Shown here in pieces: positions 22,209 to 32,799 of a DNA stretch of 64,000 nucleotides (the stretch's first letter is position 1; every line of letters begins with the position of its first letter). The notes beneath the pieces are model-generated. The model searched no databases. It saw only the letters and a list, made by a program, of their open reading frames with translations, and had not been told where the DNA came from. This stretch comes from Sialis fuliginosa (Eukaryota > Arthropoda > Insecta > Megaloptera > Sialidae): the NCBI GenBank assembly GCA_961205875.1, contig OY540821.1, positions 10,850,001 through 10,914,000 of the forward strand, written 5' to 3'. The position numbers and the translations under genes are program-made.

Positions 22209-22368
22209 ATCTATAGTCTGCAATGTGGTAAATAAAACCTATATTTTATTTAAAATAAAATTGAAATATATTTGATCACAAGAACTTTTGTTTAACAAAA
22301 AGAATATGCAGTTTATGAAAATATATTTTGCTTACATACCGAATGCCCAACACTTTCATTCATAATAC
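22209..22368. other. AT-rich unannotated DNA
   Basis: No supported feature. Confidence 0.5.
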
Positions 22369-22369
22369 A

Positions 22370-22460
22370 GTGGAACCTTCTTACTATGTTTTACTTTAGG
22401 ACGTCTTTCGCCATAGTACGTTTTTTAGGTCCAGGCATTCTTCCATAAAACCCCATTTTA
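22370..22460 (+). mobile_element. pogo/Tigger-like left-end fragment
   Basis: Starts after TA with CAGTGGAACCTTCTTACTAT, close to the CAGTRGAACCTC termini of pogo-class elements (compare 49712). A second block ccatagtacg follows at about 22412. The right terminus was not found. Confidence 0.35.
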
Positions 22461-23427
22461 AAATATTTCGTTAGTTTTTTCTCGTGTTTTTAATATCGTT
22501 ACTTCTTTAAAAGAACCATATTCCCCTTTTTAGTTTAAGTACATGCTTATGTTAAGTATATACTTATAACTCCAAAAATAAAATAAATAGAACACACGTT
22601 AGAAACAGAAAGAATAAGAAAACACTTTATTTATTTTCTCTGCATTCTGCAACGAACAATTGCACCATTTATTTCTAAACTTCAAAACATGACAGTATCT
22701 CTTATTCCAGTACTTACGAAAACACAGAAGAGTTTTTCACATGCACCAATTTCATATCAACAATGCACACACCCTCTTCCCCACCCCCTCCATGTCTTCT
22801 TCTTCTCTTCATTCACATGTACTATATATCCTTGCATAAAACAATGCAACAAGAACATATGTATGAACAACGTTGATAGTTTTGAGAGAGTTGGTTTCTT
22901 GTGGTAATGATTTGGCAATCTCCCGCTAGAAAGGCTATATGGGGAAATGGGGGGATCATGGGCGTTGGAAAATTTGAAAAATGAGGGAATGTGACATTGA
23001 TCAAATGTATGACAAAAAAATATATAGGACTTATGATACACTACCTAAAATTGAAACCGGTACGCTCATGGAGAAAGAAAATTATTTAAGTATGGCCCAG
23101 GACAAAAAATTCAAAATGAAATATATAGATACATTTACCTTGAGTTGCATAAAGCAAATATAATCATGATTAGTTAATCAGTTGTTTTAAAACCATTATT
23201 ACGTCAAATCTAAAAAACAATCACGGTTATGATACATTTTATAAGGTAAAAAATTGTCATATTTAGTGAATTGTCCATTTACAAATTGAGATTAAGTTTA
23301 GAACCACACCCAAATCGACCCTCACCCTAATCCTATGAACATGGCCTCACTGTACGTCAAAACCTGCCATGATCGGCCCATTGGCACTTCCCCTTCCTAT
23401 CTTGTGTCCCTGTGCCACCCCGTAAAC
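22461..23427. other. Unannotated DNA
   Basis: Several overlapping short frames (22689-23163, both strands) sit in pyrimidine-rich or A-rich sequence and show no domain. A mixed-composition stretch at 23290-23430 has no interpretation. Confidence 0.45.
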
Positions 23428-23464
23428 ATTTACACACACTCACACAACACACAAACACACACAT
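23428..23464. repeat. (CA)n microsatellite, interrupted
   Basis: CA units broken by single-base changes. Confidence 0.8.
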
Positions 23465-24179
23465 GAAGACGATGATACGAAGGAGCTGTCAGAAAAGGAG
23501 AAGATCCAGTTGACAAAAAACACATAGAAGAAGAAGAATTAAGTTTAGAATTAATATTAATCGTGGTTTGAAAACATCTGTGGTTAATTTTGCTTTATGC
23601 AACCCAAGGTTAGACAAAGTTTTTAATTCGTAAAAAAAATACATAACGTTCTTGAACAGAGTCAGATAGTCTTATGTATTTTTTTTAGCAAGCATAAAAA
23701 ATTAAAATTGAACACAATTATAAAATATTTTATTTAATGATATTGATTGATAAAATCAGAAAATACGACTGTGAGTGAAACATAGCTACGCTACTACAAT
23801 CAATTAGAAATCGATTTGAGGTGTCAGAACTCTTACTATGAGTATCTCTAAAGCGGCCTATTGTTCATACTAGAACTTTTCGGCGCGGCTTGAACTGCTG
23901 ATTAATGGTGTATACATAACTCAATTTCGGCCAAAATGTCGCATATTTGGTTTCATTTTTTACGTATATAGATGTAATCATATTTTAATCAAAGCATATT
24001 TTTACATGCCTGCTGATATGGAGTTGAGGGAGGGAATCACTTCTGCTTGTACCCATTAACCAAGCACCAGATCTTACCTCTATTTGTATTTACTTGCACA
24101 CGCCTATGTACGCGGGAGTTGCACATGCACAACACAGTGGGGGTGTAGAGGGTTGAGGGTGGATGGGTGTGTGATGGTG
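23465..24179. other. Unannotated DNA
   Basis: AT-rich to 23860, then mixed. The block 'aatcgatttgaggtgtcagaactcttactatgagtatctcta' split around 23810-23850 resembles 1780-1815, so a short dispersed repeat is likely; its ends are not defined. Confidence 0.4.
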
Positions 24180-24345
24180 ACTGTTTTTGTTTGTCACACC
24201 AAGCTGAAACGGAATGATAATGAGGCGCGCGAGCGGACGCACAAAAAGCGTCTGCAGATTCTCATTTACTCACTCAGTCGCGAAACGAAACTTTCTTCAG
24301 CAGAAGCCGCGCCATCGTCTTGAATAATAGCGCGCGGTCGTATGG
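24180..24345 (+). promoter_or_regulatory. GC-richer, CpG-containing island; possible promoter
   Basis: An unusually CpG-containing stretch (gaggcgcgcgagcggacgc, gccgcgccatcg, agcgcgcggtcg) in AT-rich DNA, not repeated in the window. It contains TCAGTCG at about 24275, which fits an arthropod initiator, and a hairpin pairing 24234-24240 with 24248-24254. No downstream coding exon is visible, so promoter function is only a suggestion. Confidence 0.2.
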
Positions 24346-24395
24346 TCTCGTGAAATGAATCGGGCTGTTCTAAAAACGTTATCATTACTCGGATA

Positions 24396-24598
24396 CACGG
24401 TAAAAAATATACTGTAAGAATTACAGTTTTTCCTGTCTATCCCGGAAAGTAAGCGAACAGTGCGAACACATAAACTGAAATAATATTTTAGTCTAAAATT
24501 ATATTATTACCGTTTCAGACAGTAAAATATTATTATGTTTTCGGTTTCTATTCGGGTAGACAGGAATAATTGTAATTCTTACCGTATATTTTTTTCTG
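24396..24598. mobile_element. TA-flanked MITE, 203 bp
   Basis: Inverted termini of about 45 bases: left CACGGTAAAAAATATACTGT, right ending ccgtatatttttttctg, with shared inner blocks 'gtaagaattaca' and 'cctgtctaccc'. Flanked by TA on both sides (24394-24395, 24599-24600), as for Tc1/mariner-class insertion. Non-coding. Confidence 0.8.
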
Positions 24599-24600
24599 TA

Positions 24601-25344
24601 TAGGATGTGCAATTTTTTGTTTACAGAATTAAAATAAAAACAATCTTTAAAGCTCTCTAACTATGGCAAAAATAGTCGTATATAAATAAATATAAAATCA
24701 TTTTAAAGATTGAAATCTTCTCTTTAGTAATTTACATTTTTTTTATGTTTTTTATATTTTTCATCAAATTATGGGACCATAAAATAAAAAAAATTTTTTT
24801 TTGTAAATTCTGCTAGGGTGCACAGGGTTAATAATATTTTTAGACAAAATCTGTCGCTGTAGTTTGAAAGCATGTAGTTTTCCTCCTAGTTAATTTTCCG
24901 ATTTTTCTTACAAAATAATTTGAGATTAAGCTAAAATTGAGACAGAAAAGTTGTTGCCGAAAAGTAAGGACAAAATTCAAAGTTATGTAATAACAGTACA
25001 CATGGTTGCACATAGATTACAAAAATAATACATTTAAAAGTTTGAATTCTCTACTTTCCAATACATTTCAAAAAAATTTTCATTAATTTTTTTAAATCGT
25101 TATTTTTTGCGTAATATCAAATAATTTTCAGAAAAATTGAAGATCAAATATAAAAAAATCTAAACAATTTACAAATATTATAAAATTTTATAATTAAAAA
25201 AAAATTATATATTGATTTACAAGAAATATTATTTCTACTAAACTGTGCAAAAATTATTATTTTGTATGTAACTGAAAAATTGCATAGATCGTCACATTCT
25301 ATCGTTTCATACCTAGTTCTAAGCACCACATTTTTGATAAACAG
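24601..25344. other. AT-rich unannotated DNA
   Basis: Very AT-rich with poly-A and poly-T runs. No supported feature. Confidence 0.5.
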
Positions 25345-25462
25345 ATTCATCCGAGTGTCCGCGATTCGTAGCGCTGCGTTCTCGCGGGGACATCGCAGCC
25401 CGTCTGTTGAATAATGGCGAGCGCATTGTGCAAGAAACGGCTGTGATACAGATCGGATGAAT
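25345..25462. ncRNA. Candidate structured RNA, three-way junction, 118 nt
   Basis: A GC-rich island in AT-rich surroundings. A perfect 10-bp helix joins the ends (ATTCATCCGA 25345-25354 with TCGGATGAAT 25453-25462). Inside are two hairpins in direct succession: 25356-25364 with 25382-25392 (9 pairs, 2-nt bulge), and 25393-25403 with 25437-25446 (10 pairs including one G-U, one bulged C). The junction has 1, 0 and 6 unpaired bases, a compact three-way layout. It matches no RNA family I know by sequence; the size resembles 5S rRNA but its conserved motifs are absent. Strand is undetermined. The minus strand also reads open here, so a chance or exonic origin is possible. Confidence 0.3.
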
Positions 25463-25683
25463 ACGTTCCTTTGGCATCTCTTTGTACATGCCATTAATGT
25501 ACCGCCGAATCAGTGAATATTTTATGAGAAGGAAGCGTGTTCTTATATAGCCAATGACTTATATTCTCAACAGAAGTTCTTAACGTTTTTAAATTACGGA
25601 CACTAACAGCAGATCCTTTAATCTATACCATTCGTTATTTTATAACTGTTATATTTAATTTCTAGCCTGCATTTCTTGTAGTT
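25463..25683. other. Unannotated DNA
   Basis: No supported feature. Confidence 0.5.
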
Positions 25684-25730
25684 CAGTTATTCCCAAACTT
25701 TTTGAAACTTTTTGATAGAATAAATATTTT
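25684..25730 (+). mobile_element. hAT-like terminus
   Basis: CAGTTATTCCCAAACTTTTT resembles the common hAT end 'cagtgattcccaaact'. The opposite end and target duplication were not found. Confidence 0.3.
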
Positions 25731-26329
25731 AAGACAATTTCGAAATTTGTATGAGTTATAGTTCCTGAGTTCTATGTTGCTACAGAGGAGAGTTATAAAT
25801 ATTTGTTATTATTGTTATAATATTGATAATTATATTTTTCTTATTAATTTATAGCTTGATTCAAATATCACATTGAAATTTTGTCCTGGGGCTTTACCAC
25901 AAACATCAAAAGATAATATAAATAATTATTAATTAAATAACATACAATTACAAATTAATTATATATTACAGAAAGCTTTGGATTTCAAATGAAATTTATA
26001 CAATCGTAAAAATATTTTAAACAATTTGTTAATTATTTTAATGTTTATTTTCAAACACGATAAAAAAATATTAATTTATAAGAAAAATATATATACAAAT
26101 CTGTAAACCAATATATAAAAATTAACATGTATCTGATATAATATTTATTTCCCCATATAACATACCGTAGTTACTTTATTTATACTTATTTTATATTTTA
26201 TTTATAAAAGATAATGTCTATAAACCACGTAACGTTTTTTTTTTTCAAAAAAATTTAAATCCCTCTTCCCCACGTAAAATCTATGCAGACAATAACCTTT
26301 GACCCCCCTCCACGCAGTATAATATATAC
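25731..26329. other. AT-rich DNA with a G-rich repeat remnant
   Basis: AT-rich to about 26225. From 26230 to 26325 'ccacgtaacg', 'atccctcttccccacgt' and 'tttgacccccctcca' match the complement of the G-rich dispersed repeat at 13740. Confidence 0.45.
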
Positions 26330-27270
26330 AGTCAGGGACATAATTAAGTGGACACGAAGAAAAATGAAAAAACATCAAGTTTGGAACATTTATTTATACA
26401 AATCATTAGAATAAATAAATATAACATAAAAATATTTTATTGCACATTTGTAACTGTTAAAATATAGAAGAGACGTGAGACTTAACGGTCCATTAACCCA
26501 ATCGTGACCGAGGTTTTTTTTGTTACCAATATTGCTGATCAATTCATACCTATCTAAGTATACTAAAACTCTAGGGACTTTGATATATGCATTGTTGATC
26601 TATTCAGTCCAATACTCGAAAATAAGTATGATTTCAAACCCATTCGAATTAAAATAATCTTACAGCAACGCAAAATCTTAACAAAAGCGATCTGTTGCAT
26701 ATATATACTAAGATATCACAAAAAAATAGAATGGCAAAATTAAGTGGACACCCACAAAAAACCAGAGTTTTCCATGATTTTCTCAAAATCTACATTAGCA
26801 GATTTACTCGATTTATTTAATATACAAAAAAATGGATATAATTGCTTTGACTTCTGAATTTACCCCATAATTTTGTAAAATATTAAAACTAATTAATTTT
26901 AGAAACGTATATTCATTATATTCATTGTATACATATTGCGTCAAAATGTTTATATATGTATAAAGCATTGTTGACAAGTAAGATTATAAAGTCAAATAAG
27001 AAACTAAAATTTTAAGTAGGAAATGTTTACAAGTAGTTACAAGTTAATAATGGCGTTAGTGGAAGTTTGTGTAATATAACAATCCCTCAGACAAGTACCA
27101 ATGATATATTAACAACTACTGAATGTAGATAGCGAAGTGGCAACAATAATAAATCGTTTACATGTATCGCAACAGCACGCATAATGTTATAGTTTCATAC
27201 CAGTGGTACTTAACATTACAACATCACGTCAAACTAAAAATGCATCTACATTTTCATAATAAAACTTGAG
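26330..27270 (+). pseudogene. Tc1-like element, left part with degraded coding relic
   Basis: Starts after TATA with CAGTCAGGGACATAATTAAG then tggacacg, resembling a Tc1-class terminus. The block 'aaaattaagtggacac' recurs at about 26735, like an internal direct repeat. At about 27125-27165 the plus strand reads VATIINRLHVSQ, reminiscent of the helix-turn-helix of Tc1-like transposases, but stops and no further domain interrupt it. No right terminus was found. This is a relic at best. Confidence 0.3.
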
Positions 27271-27424
27271 ATTTTTGTAAAATCTTTCTGCAGGGTATCG
27301 AATTGTGTATGAATTTGATATTTGGTTTTAAAAAAATCTGTAGAAAGTTGCCAATAACATTGGAAGTATTTTAGAAAAAAGGTTTTGCTTGCAAGAAGAT
27401 TAATAAGTATTTAATCCATAGTGA

Positions 27425-27705
27425 TATTAAAAGTGTCTCTGTCTGTTACCTTTTCATGGCTAACCTGCTGAACTAATTTTGATGAAATTTTGCAGGGAAA
27501 TAGCTTGCATCTTGAGGAAGGACATTCGTATTCCGTAGAATGTATTAGATAAAAAAATAGGTGTGTGACATTTGTAAGCGCAATAGGTTTTACTTTTTTG
27601 GGGTAGACATCTAGCGTGCAAATGGGAAACTAAAAATCTGTTTAATCATCACAACAGAAATCTGTATTACAAAGCCCATGGTCGCGGGTAACAACTGGGA
27701 AAATG
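27425..27705 (+). repeat. Dispersed repeat, GTCGCGGGTAACAG family
   Basis: Runs from 'gtctctgtctgttacctttt' through 'gatgaaattttgcagggaaa' to 'catggtcgcgggtaacaact'. This is the longer form, also seen at 46105-46432, with the 'gtagacatctagcgtgcaaa' block. Confidence 0.7.
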
Positions 27706-28091
27706 AATAGAAAATTATGATATTCGAAATATATTACCTAAAAATGAAATAAACAGAACCCTTATATGATTATTTTTTGTCCATCTATCTGTCTGTATAG
27801 ACGTCAAGACTCTCGAGGTCTTCAAGTTGAAATTAATTTTTAATACTAACAATAAGATCTACAGCCTCATAGTCCTGTAAAAATTCCATTTTCTATTCTA
27901 ACTCAATGCAATAAAAAGATACGTCCTGTATTTTGAAACTTATTGACTGAACGAAAGAAGGTTTTATATCACAAGTAAAGGAAAAAATCAGAAAATCATT
28001 AATTTCTAATTCTATGTGGAATTATAAATAATAATACATAATATAGAGTGATTACTGATTACCATCTAAAAAGGAGACATTTAATTTTTAT
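27706..28091. other. AT-rich unannotated DNA
   Basis: A 'ctatctgtctgtatagacgt' block at 27784 suggests another dispersed repeat remnant. Nothing else supported. Confidence 0.45.
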
Positions 28092-28530
28092 AACTAGTAT
28101 ACTACCCCAGGGTCAACCTTCTTAAGTCGTCACTGCTCATACCTTATGTTATTTAATTTTACCTTAAATTGTATCAATAAATATAAAACAGTCACGTTTA
28201 TTATATTTCATAACGTACCACTGGAAAGATGGAAGGGGAGGGGGGAGGCATAACTTGCATACTATCCCGGGATTAACCTTTTTAAGTCCGCTACTGCTCA
28301 TACCTTATGTTATTTAATTTCACCTTAAACTGTATCAATAAATATACAACAGTCAAGTTTATAATATTTCATAACGTACCACTGTAAAGATGGTGGGTGG
28401 AAGGGAGTGGGGGGGGGGGCATAACTAGCATAGTACCCCGGGGTCAACATTCTTAAGTCGTCACTGCTCATACCTTATGTTATTTAATTTCACCTTAAAC
28501 TGTATCAATAAATATATAACAGTAAAGTTT
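28092..28530. repeat. Tandem satellite, ~161-170-bp unit, 2.7 copies
   Basis: The block 'taccttatgttatttaattt' recurs at 28140, 28301 and 28471, giving periods of 161 and 170. Each unit contains 'gtcaaccttcttaagtcgt', 'actgctcataccttatgtt', 'tgtatcaataaatata', 'ataacgtaccactg' and a G-rich run of variable length (G11 at 28409-28419) that explains the period difference. Part of the monomer matches the reverse of 10120-10160, so the array probably grew from a dispersed repeat. Confidence 0.85.
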
Positions 28531-29024
28531 GGTAACCACTGTTTCTCGTAACAGATAACTATGATAACATCGTGTGTGTGTATGTATGGTGTAATAAGTT
28601 ATTACTGGAACGACGCACAGCTACATTTTCTAGATGCCGTTCTCGAAAACTATAAACACTACCGCGTGTGTACAACGCGCTAGGGTACGTTATCTCGAGA
28701 TGGGGATGGGGATACGTCAGTGTTACCCAATAATTAAACATAATAAAGTTCAGTTTACATATAATAATATACATATATACATTATACTTACTTTAAACGG
28801 TATTTATTTCATTTGTATTTCTGTCAAACATTATTATTAATTACTAGCATATTGGACCCGGTGTTAATTTAATCTGTAATAAACCTATTTTCAATTATTT
28901 GATTAATATAAACAAATTCAATTGTTCTATAGAATCAGCAATATTAAAAAATAGCCAAGAATCTGCTATGAAAAATTATCTATCTATTGGTGAAAACCGC
29001 GTTAAAATCGGTGTCACTTATTCA
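28531..29024. other. Unannotated DNA
   Basis: A mixed patch at 28600-28710 gives short frames on both strands with no recognisable product. The part 28915-29015 resembles the dispersed repeat at 3905-4245 ('gaaaaattatct', 'tgaaaaccgcgttaaaatcgg'). Confidence 0.4.
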
Positions 29025-29216
29025 TACTAATATTAAAAATGCGAATGTAACTTAGTCTGTGTTTACGACTAAACCACTGAACCGATCTTGATGAAATTTG
29101 GCAGGGAGATAGCTTGCATTCTAAGAAACGATATAAGCTAGCTACTTTGTATCCCGAAAAAATTTTTAAATAAAAAATACAAATTAAATGCGAACGAAGT
29201 CGCGGGTGACAGGTAG
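29025..29216 (+). repeat. Dispersed repeat, GTCGCGGGTAACAG family
   Basis: A clear copy: 'actgaaccgatcttgatgaa', 'gcagggagatagcttgcatt', 'gcgaacgaagtcgcgggtga' then caggtag. Starts near 'tactaatattaaaaatgcga'. Confidence 0.75.
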
Positions 29217-29236
29217 TAATAATATAAAAAAAATAT

Positions 29237-29662
29237 TACTCTCTAAAACTGAATTAGCCAGAAATCCCTTATTCATTGTTGATATTCACTATTTGTTTAG
29301 TGAACAGTCACTTCTTAAGCTATGACAGAAATCAACTATTTGCAACCAGCTTTCCAACTATTTTAAATCTATTTGCAACACTTTTTACTGCTTTGTTTGC
29401 ACTAATTATTATTAAATCGTAAAAAAAAACTATTTACCAACTAGGTATTTTCCTAAAAAAAAATTCAACTAGTAACTATTTCATTGAAAATTAAAACTAT
29501 TTTTCCAATCTCTATTTATAACTCACTCAAAGCAATTGATTCGTATATGTTGACAATTCGAAGTAACAATAAATACACTTTCTATTCGAAATCACTAATA
29601 TTTTAGTGCAATTTAGACTAACTCAATTAATGAAATAGCCACTAATTCAGTTTTAGAGAGTA
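29237..29662. mobile_element. TIR element, TACTCTCTAAAACTGAATTA family
   Basis: A 21-base inverted terminus: tactctctaaaactgaatta at the left and taattcagttttagagagta at the right, both exact over 20 bases. The 426-bp interior is non-coding with repeated 'caactattt' and 'aactattt' motifs. The target duplication is unclear, so the superfamily is open. It directly follows a dispersed repeat. Confidence 0.8.
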
Positions 29663-30095
29663 CATAATTTAAATGACACGTATTTGAAATTGTAAGTTGA
29701 AGCTTATACTCAGAACCCGAGAATGACATTAGAGCACATGTTTCACGTACCGTTGATTGAGAAACGCAGCAACACAAACTTAACGACACCATGGGTATGC
29801 GCGATTTCTATCCGGAGAGAGGGTTTCGTACTAAACACAGTAATATTGTTTAACAGCGTCATTAGAGTGGGCGAGAAATACTAAATGCCCTGCTCCGTAG
29901 CGTATCTTCAGATGGAAATACCTTGTATCTCTATATGAACGTAACGCTTCCCCGTATACTTTATCAGTTGAGTGAAAGCAAAAACTAGTCAACGGTAAAT
30001 TGATGCGTGCATTGCAAGCTCGTTTTTATTATGACCGACTACAGTTACCCCATTTCAATATTGGTGATTGATTATTCTTTTCATTTTTAACCGAC
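29663..30095. other. Non-repetitive stretch of mixed composition
   Basis: About 29700-30010 is less AT-rich, not repeated in the window and without a plausible frame. It is a reasonable candidate for conserved non-coding DNA, on composition alone. Confidence 0.3.
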
Positions 30096-30634
30096 TTTAA
30101 AAAAGGAAGAGGTTCTTAATTCAGCTGTATATCAGTCGAAAAATATAAATTATGAAAAGTATATAATTATTAAATTTAACAGTTTTATACATTGTTAAAA
30201 ATGTTACATACTTTATACTTATTTTAAGGGTTTTTTGAATTCGGTTTTATTTATTTATACTTAAAAAGTTTTTTATATTCAATTATATTAGAAAATACCT
30301 ATTGTAATTTTTTTTAATGCGTACCTGCCATAAATCAATTATCATATAGCCTAAAGTTACTCCAGTAAGGGTTATGACAGCGTCGTCATTTTAGCCAAAC
30401 CAATGGTGACGCGATTTATTAAAAAATTGATGAATGTGTTATTATATAAAATCCGTTCAGTAGTTACTGAGAAAATCATATAAAGTTATATTTTCAAACA
30501 CCCAGGAAAAACCAGAAAATCAAAAAATAATTCGATATTTTACCTATCATGGAAGTGAAATGTCTTTATATTTCAATTTTCAATCAATATAGGTACTTAT
30601 TTCAAAATATTTAATTGTTAACATAATAATATTA
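30096..30634 (+). repeat. Dispersed repeat, ACCGACTTTAAAAAAGGAAG type
   Basis: Begins aaccgactttaaaaaaggaa with 'gaggttcttaattcagctgt', a repeat start well known in moths and butterflies. 'aatccgttcagtagttactg' lies at about 30450. Other remnants are at 43500-44050. Confidence 0.55.
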
Positions 30635-30995
30635 GTCAAAAATCATCCAATTGCTAGACAAAATATTTGAAAGAAACGTGAGTGACCATAGTAATCTAAA
30701 TTAATGAAATAAAATATTAAAACCGTAAATTATTACAGAATTCTGTATTCCATGACAAGGTTCTATGTTTTTATATACCTAAATGACAGTTGTATGCTCT
30801 GACATCTTGGAAACAAAACACGACTTCTTAAAGCTTTTTTAGTCTTTTGATGTTAAATCTTAGGTTTTCATGAAATATTAATAGCCACGATACTGCACAG
30901 AAAAATTATCTAATTACTGATGAAAACCGTATTGAAATCGGTTCAGTAATTCCCGATTCTATAAGCCTCATACAAACGAATATTAATTTTTATAC
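30635..30995 (-). repeat. Dispersed repeat paired with 3905-4245
   Basis: Reverse copy, collinear with 3905-4245: 'aaaaatcatccaattgctag', 'tcttttgatgttaaatctta', 'aaaccgtattgaaatcggtt' and 'taagcctcatacaaacgaat'. Confidence 0.65.
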
Positions 30996-31079
30996 ATATA
31001 TAGAAATTAAGACATTTTATTTTTATAATTTGTGATTTTTTATTTTTTTGCTGATGTGATGATTAATTATGGGCTTGGA

Positions 31080-31140
31080 TTCTATATGGCCAAATCGACG
31101 CAGCTTTTACCAAGAAGCCAAGATCCATATCGAGATCAGT
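31080..31140 (+). mobile_element. Penelope-like repeat, terminal fragment
   Basis: 'ggccaaatcgacgcagcttt' and 'agaagccaagatccatatcg' match the outer part of the right arm at 365-412. The hammerhead-like core is not included. Confidence 0.55.
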
Positions 31141-32720
31141 TGTCTATAAAATATCTTAGCAAAAAACTAATTTGTTTGATTGTATATTTCACAGGATTAC
31201 TGGTTTTCATATTTGAGCGACTCTCATGCATATATGTATATGTATTCTGCATCGACAGTTTTGGGTGGTGTGTTGGTGTGGGTATGTGCTGTTGCTTATA
31301 GTGGCGACACCTGTGTTCGTTGAAGTTAATTAGTTATTTATTACGCTAAAACTACCGCTGTCGTTGTGAGTTATGTGCAAACTTTATTCGTGTTTTGCTC
31401 AGTGCTTTTAAAGTAATCGCTAAATGATTGAAATAGATTTCTACTTAACCCCTTCAAGACGATTATTATTACTTCACCTGAGTTGAAACAGTCTGTTTAG
31501 GCATAAAAATATGAAAATTTTATATAATTAACTGTTTATAGTATAAAGGAGACGAGCTTAGGTCTTTATCTCGGTCCATTTTTATTGTATTTGAATAAAA
31601 TATAAAACAAATTAAAATTTGGTTTAATAAAAAAATTATAATAATAAATAATAAAATTAGCCGCTTTGATGTTATTCGTGAAGAAACACATTTTTACCCT
31701 TACACCCCCTGCCAAACTACTACTGTATCCCTTGGTCGACTACACTCGTCGGTTTATCTCGAAAACTGTTGGTCATACGTGAAATCAGTAAATAATCTTT
31801 TATGTAGACAATTTTCTTATGAAATTTTTTTAAAATAACCAAAGTTAGCGTACAATGCCGTACAACCAATATAAAATGAGTGATTCGCAAAAAAATTGAT
31901 TTTTGTAATCTTGGACCTTAAATAATTTGAAATAGACTTTTTGCACGTTGTTTGTGATGCCAAATTAAAGATATTTGTAAAAGAAAATATCTTCATACTT
32001 TTTTTCGTCTAAAATGATTGGACTAAAATATTCAAAGCTAAAATTAAAATGAAAATCCGTTTATTTATTCGCATTAACCACAAAGTAATAAATAAAATTT
32101 TAATCCAGGCTAGAGGTAATAATAATAAACAAAAACACAAAACACTAAATGTCATTCTGTAATCTATAAACACGGTAGTGGGAAATCCAATAGCACTTGT
32201 ATTAAATCTACTACACCCTTCTTAACACTGATGAAGTGTCAAAAATTATAGACTTAATCAAGAAATGTACTCTCACCACGAAAGTCTCAGTGTTAACCAC
32301 GCCTAGACTGGCGTCGACCTACCATTTCACCTCTAATCATACCTTAGATATTGTGGGGTACATTTACACAACGTTCAATGTATCTATTTTTAGTTGTAAA
32401 ATAAATAAAAATAATAAAAACAAATTAAACTTTCAATTTTAAATGAAAGACATATTTCGACATTTTAACTAATTGTGCAAATATAGCTTGCACTTGCCTT
32501 AATTTTTTCTAGTTTAATTTTCTTACGACTGGGTTAAAATATTTTAATACTACTATTTCGAAAATTTTGCCACCATTATAATTAGTCCATCGATATGAAG
32601 ATAGGTACAACATAATATTTATATAATGTGGAGTTAGTCACTTTAACTTATGATTGGACCAAATATTGACTAGGTCTTAAGAATTAGAACTCCATAAAAA
32701 TATAAATGAAATAAAATAAT
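31141..32720. other. Unannotated DNA
   Basis: The frame at 31032-31301 (+) begins in repeat sequence and has no domain. 31640-32110 contains poly-A and mixed sequence ('ctcgtcggtttatctcgaaa'). The frame at 32236-32442 (+) is unsupported. Confidence 0.45.
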
Positions 32721-32799
32721 CACTTAAACTAAAAATATACACTTTAACCACAATAAACAATGTCGAGTGACATTTAGGTGTATATTTTTAGTTTAAGTG
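32721..32799. repeat. Perfect 22-bp hairpin
   Basis: 32721-32742 (cacttaaactaaaaatatac plus ac) pairs without mismatch with 32778-32799 around a 35-base loop. It could be the terminal repeat of a very short MITE or the stem of a small RNA; there is no other copy here. Confidence 0.6.

Noticed and set aside
22757-23041. Overlapping frames of 60-94 codons on both strands
   Set aside because: Overlap on opposite strands and pyrimidine-rich composition; no recognisable protein.
25345-25462. 5S rRNA gene, suggested by size and three-way layout
   Set aside because: The conserved internal promoter and loop sequences of 5S rRNA are absent.
25144-25494. 116-codon open frame on the minus strand through the GC-rich island
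   Set aside because: Its last half is AT-rich low-complexity sequence. The GC-rich half reads open, but no family is recognised and the strong inverted pairings are better explained by a structured or repeat origin.
28092-28530. CRISPR array
   Set aside because: Units are 161-170 bases with no short repeat/spacer alternation, and the DNA is eukaryotic in character.
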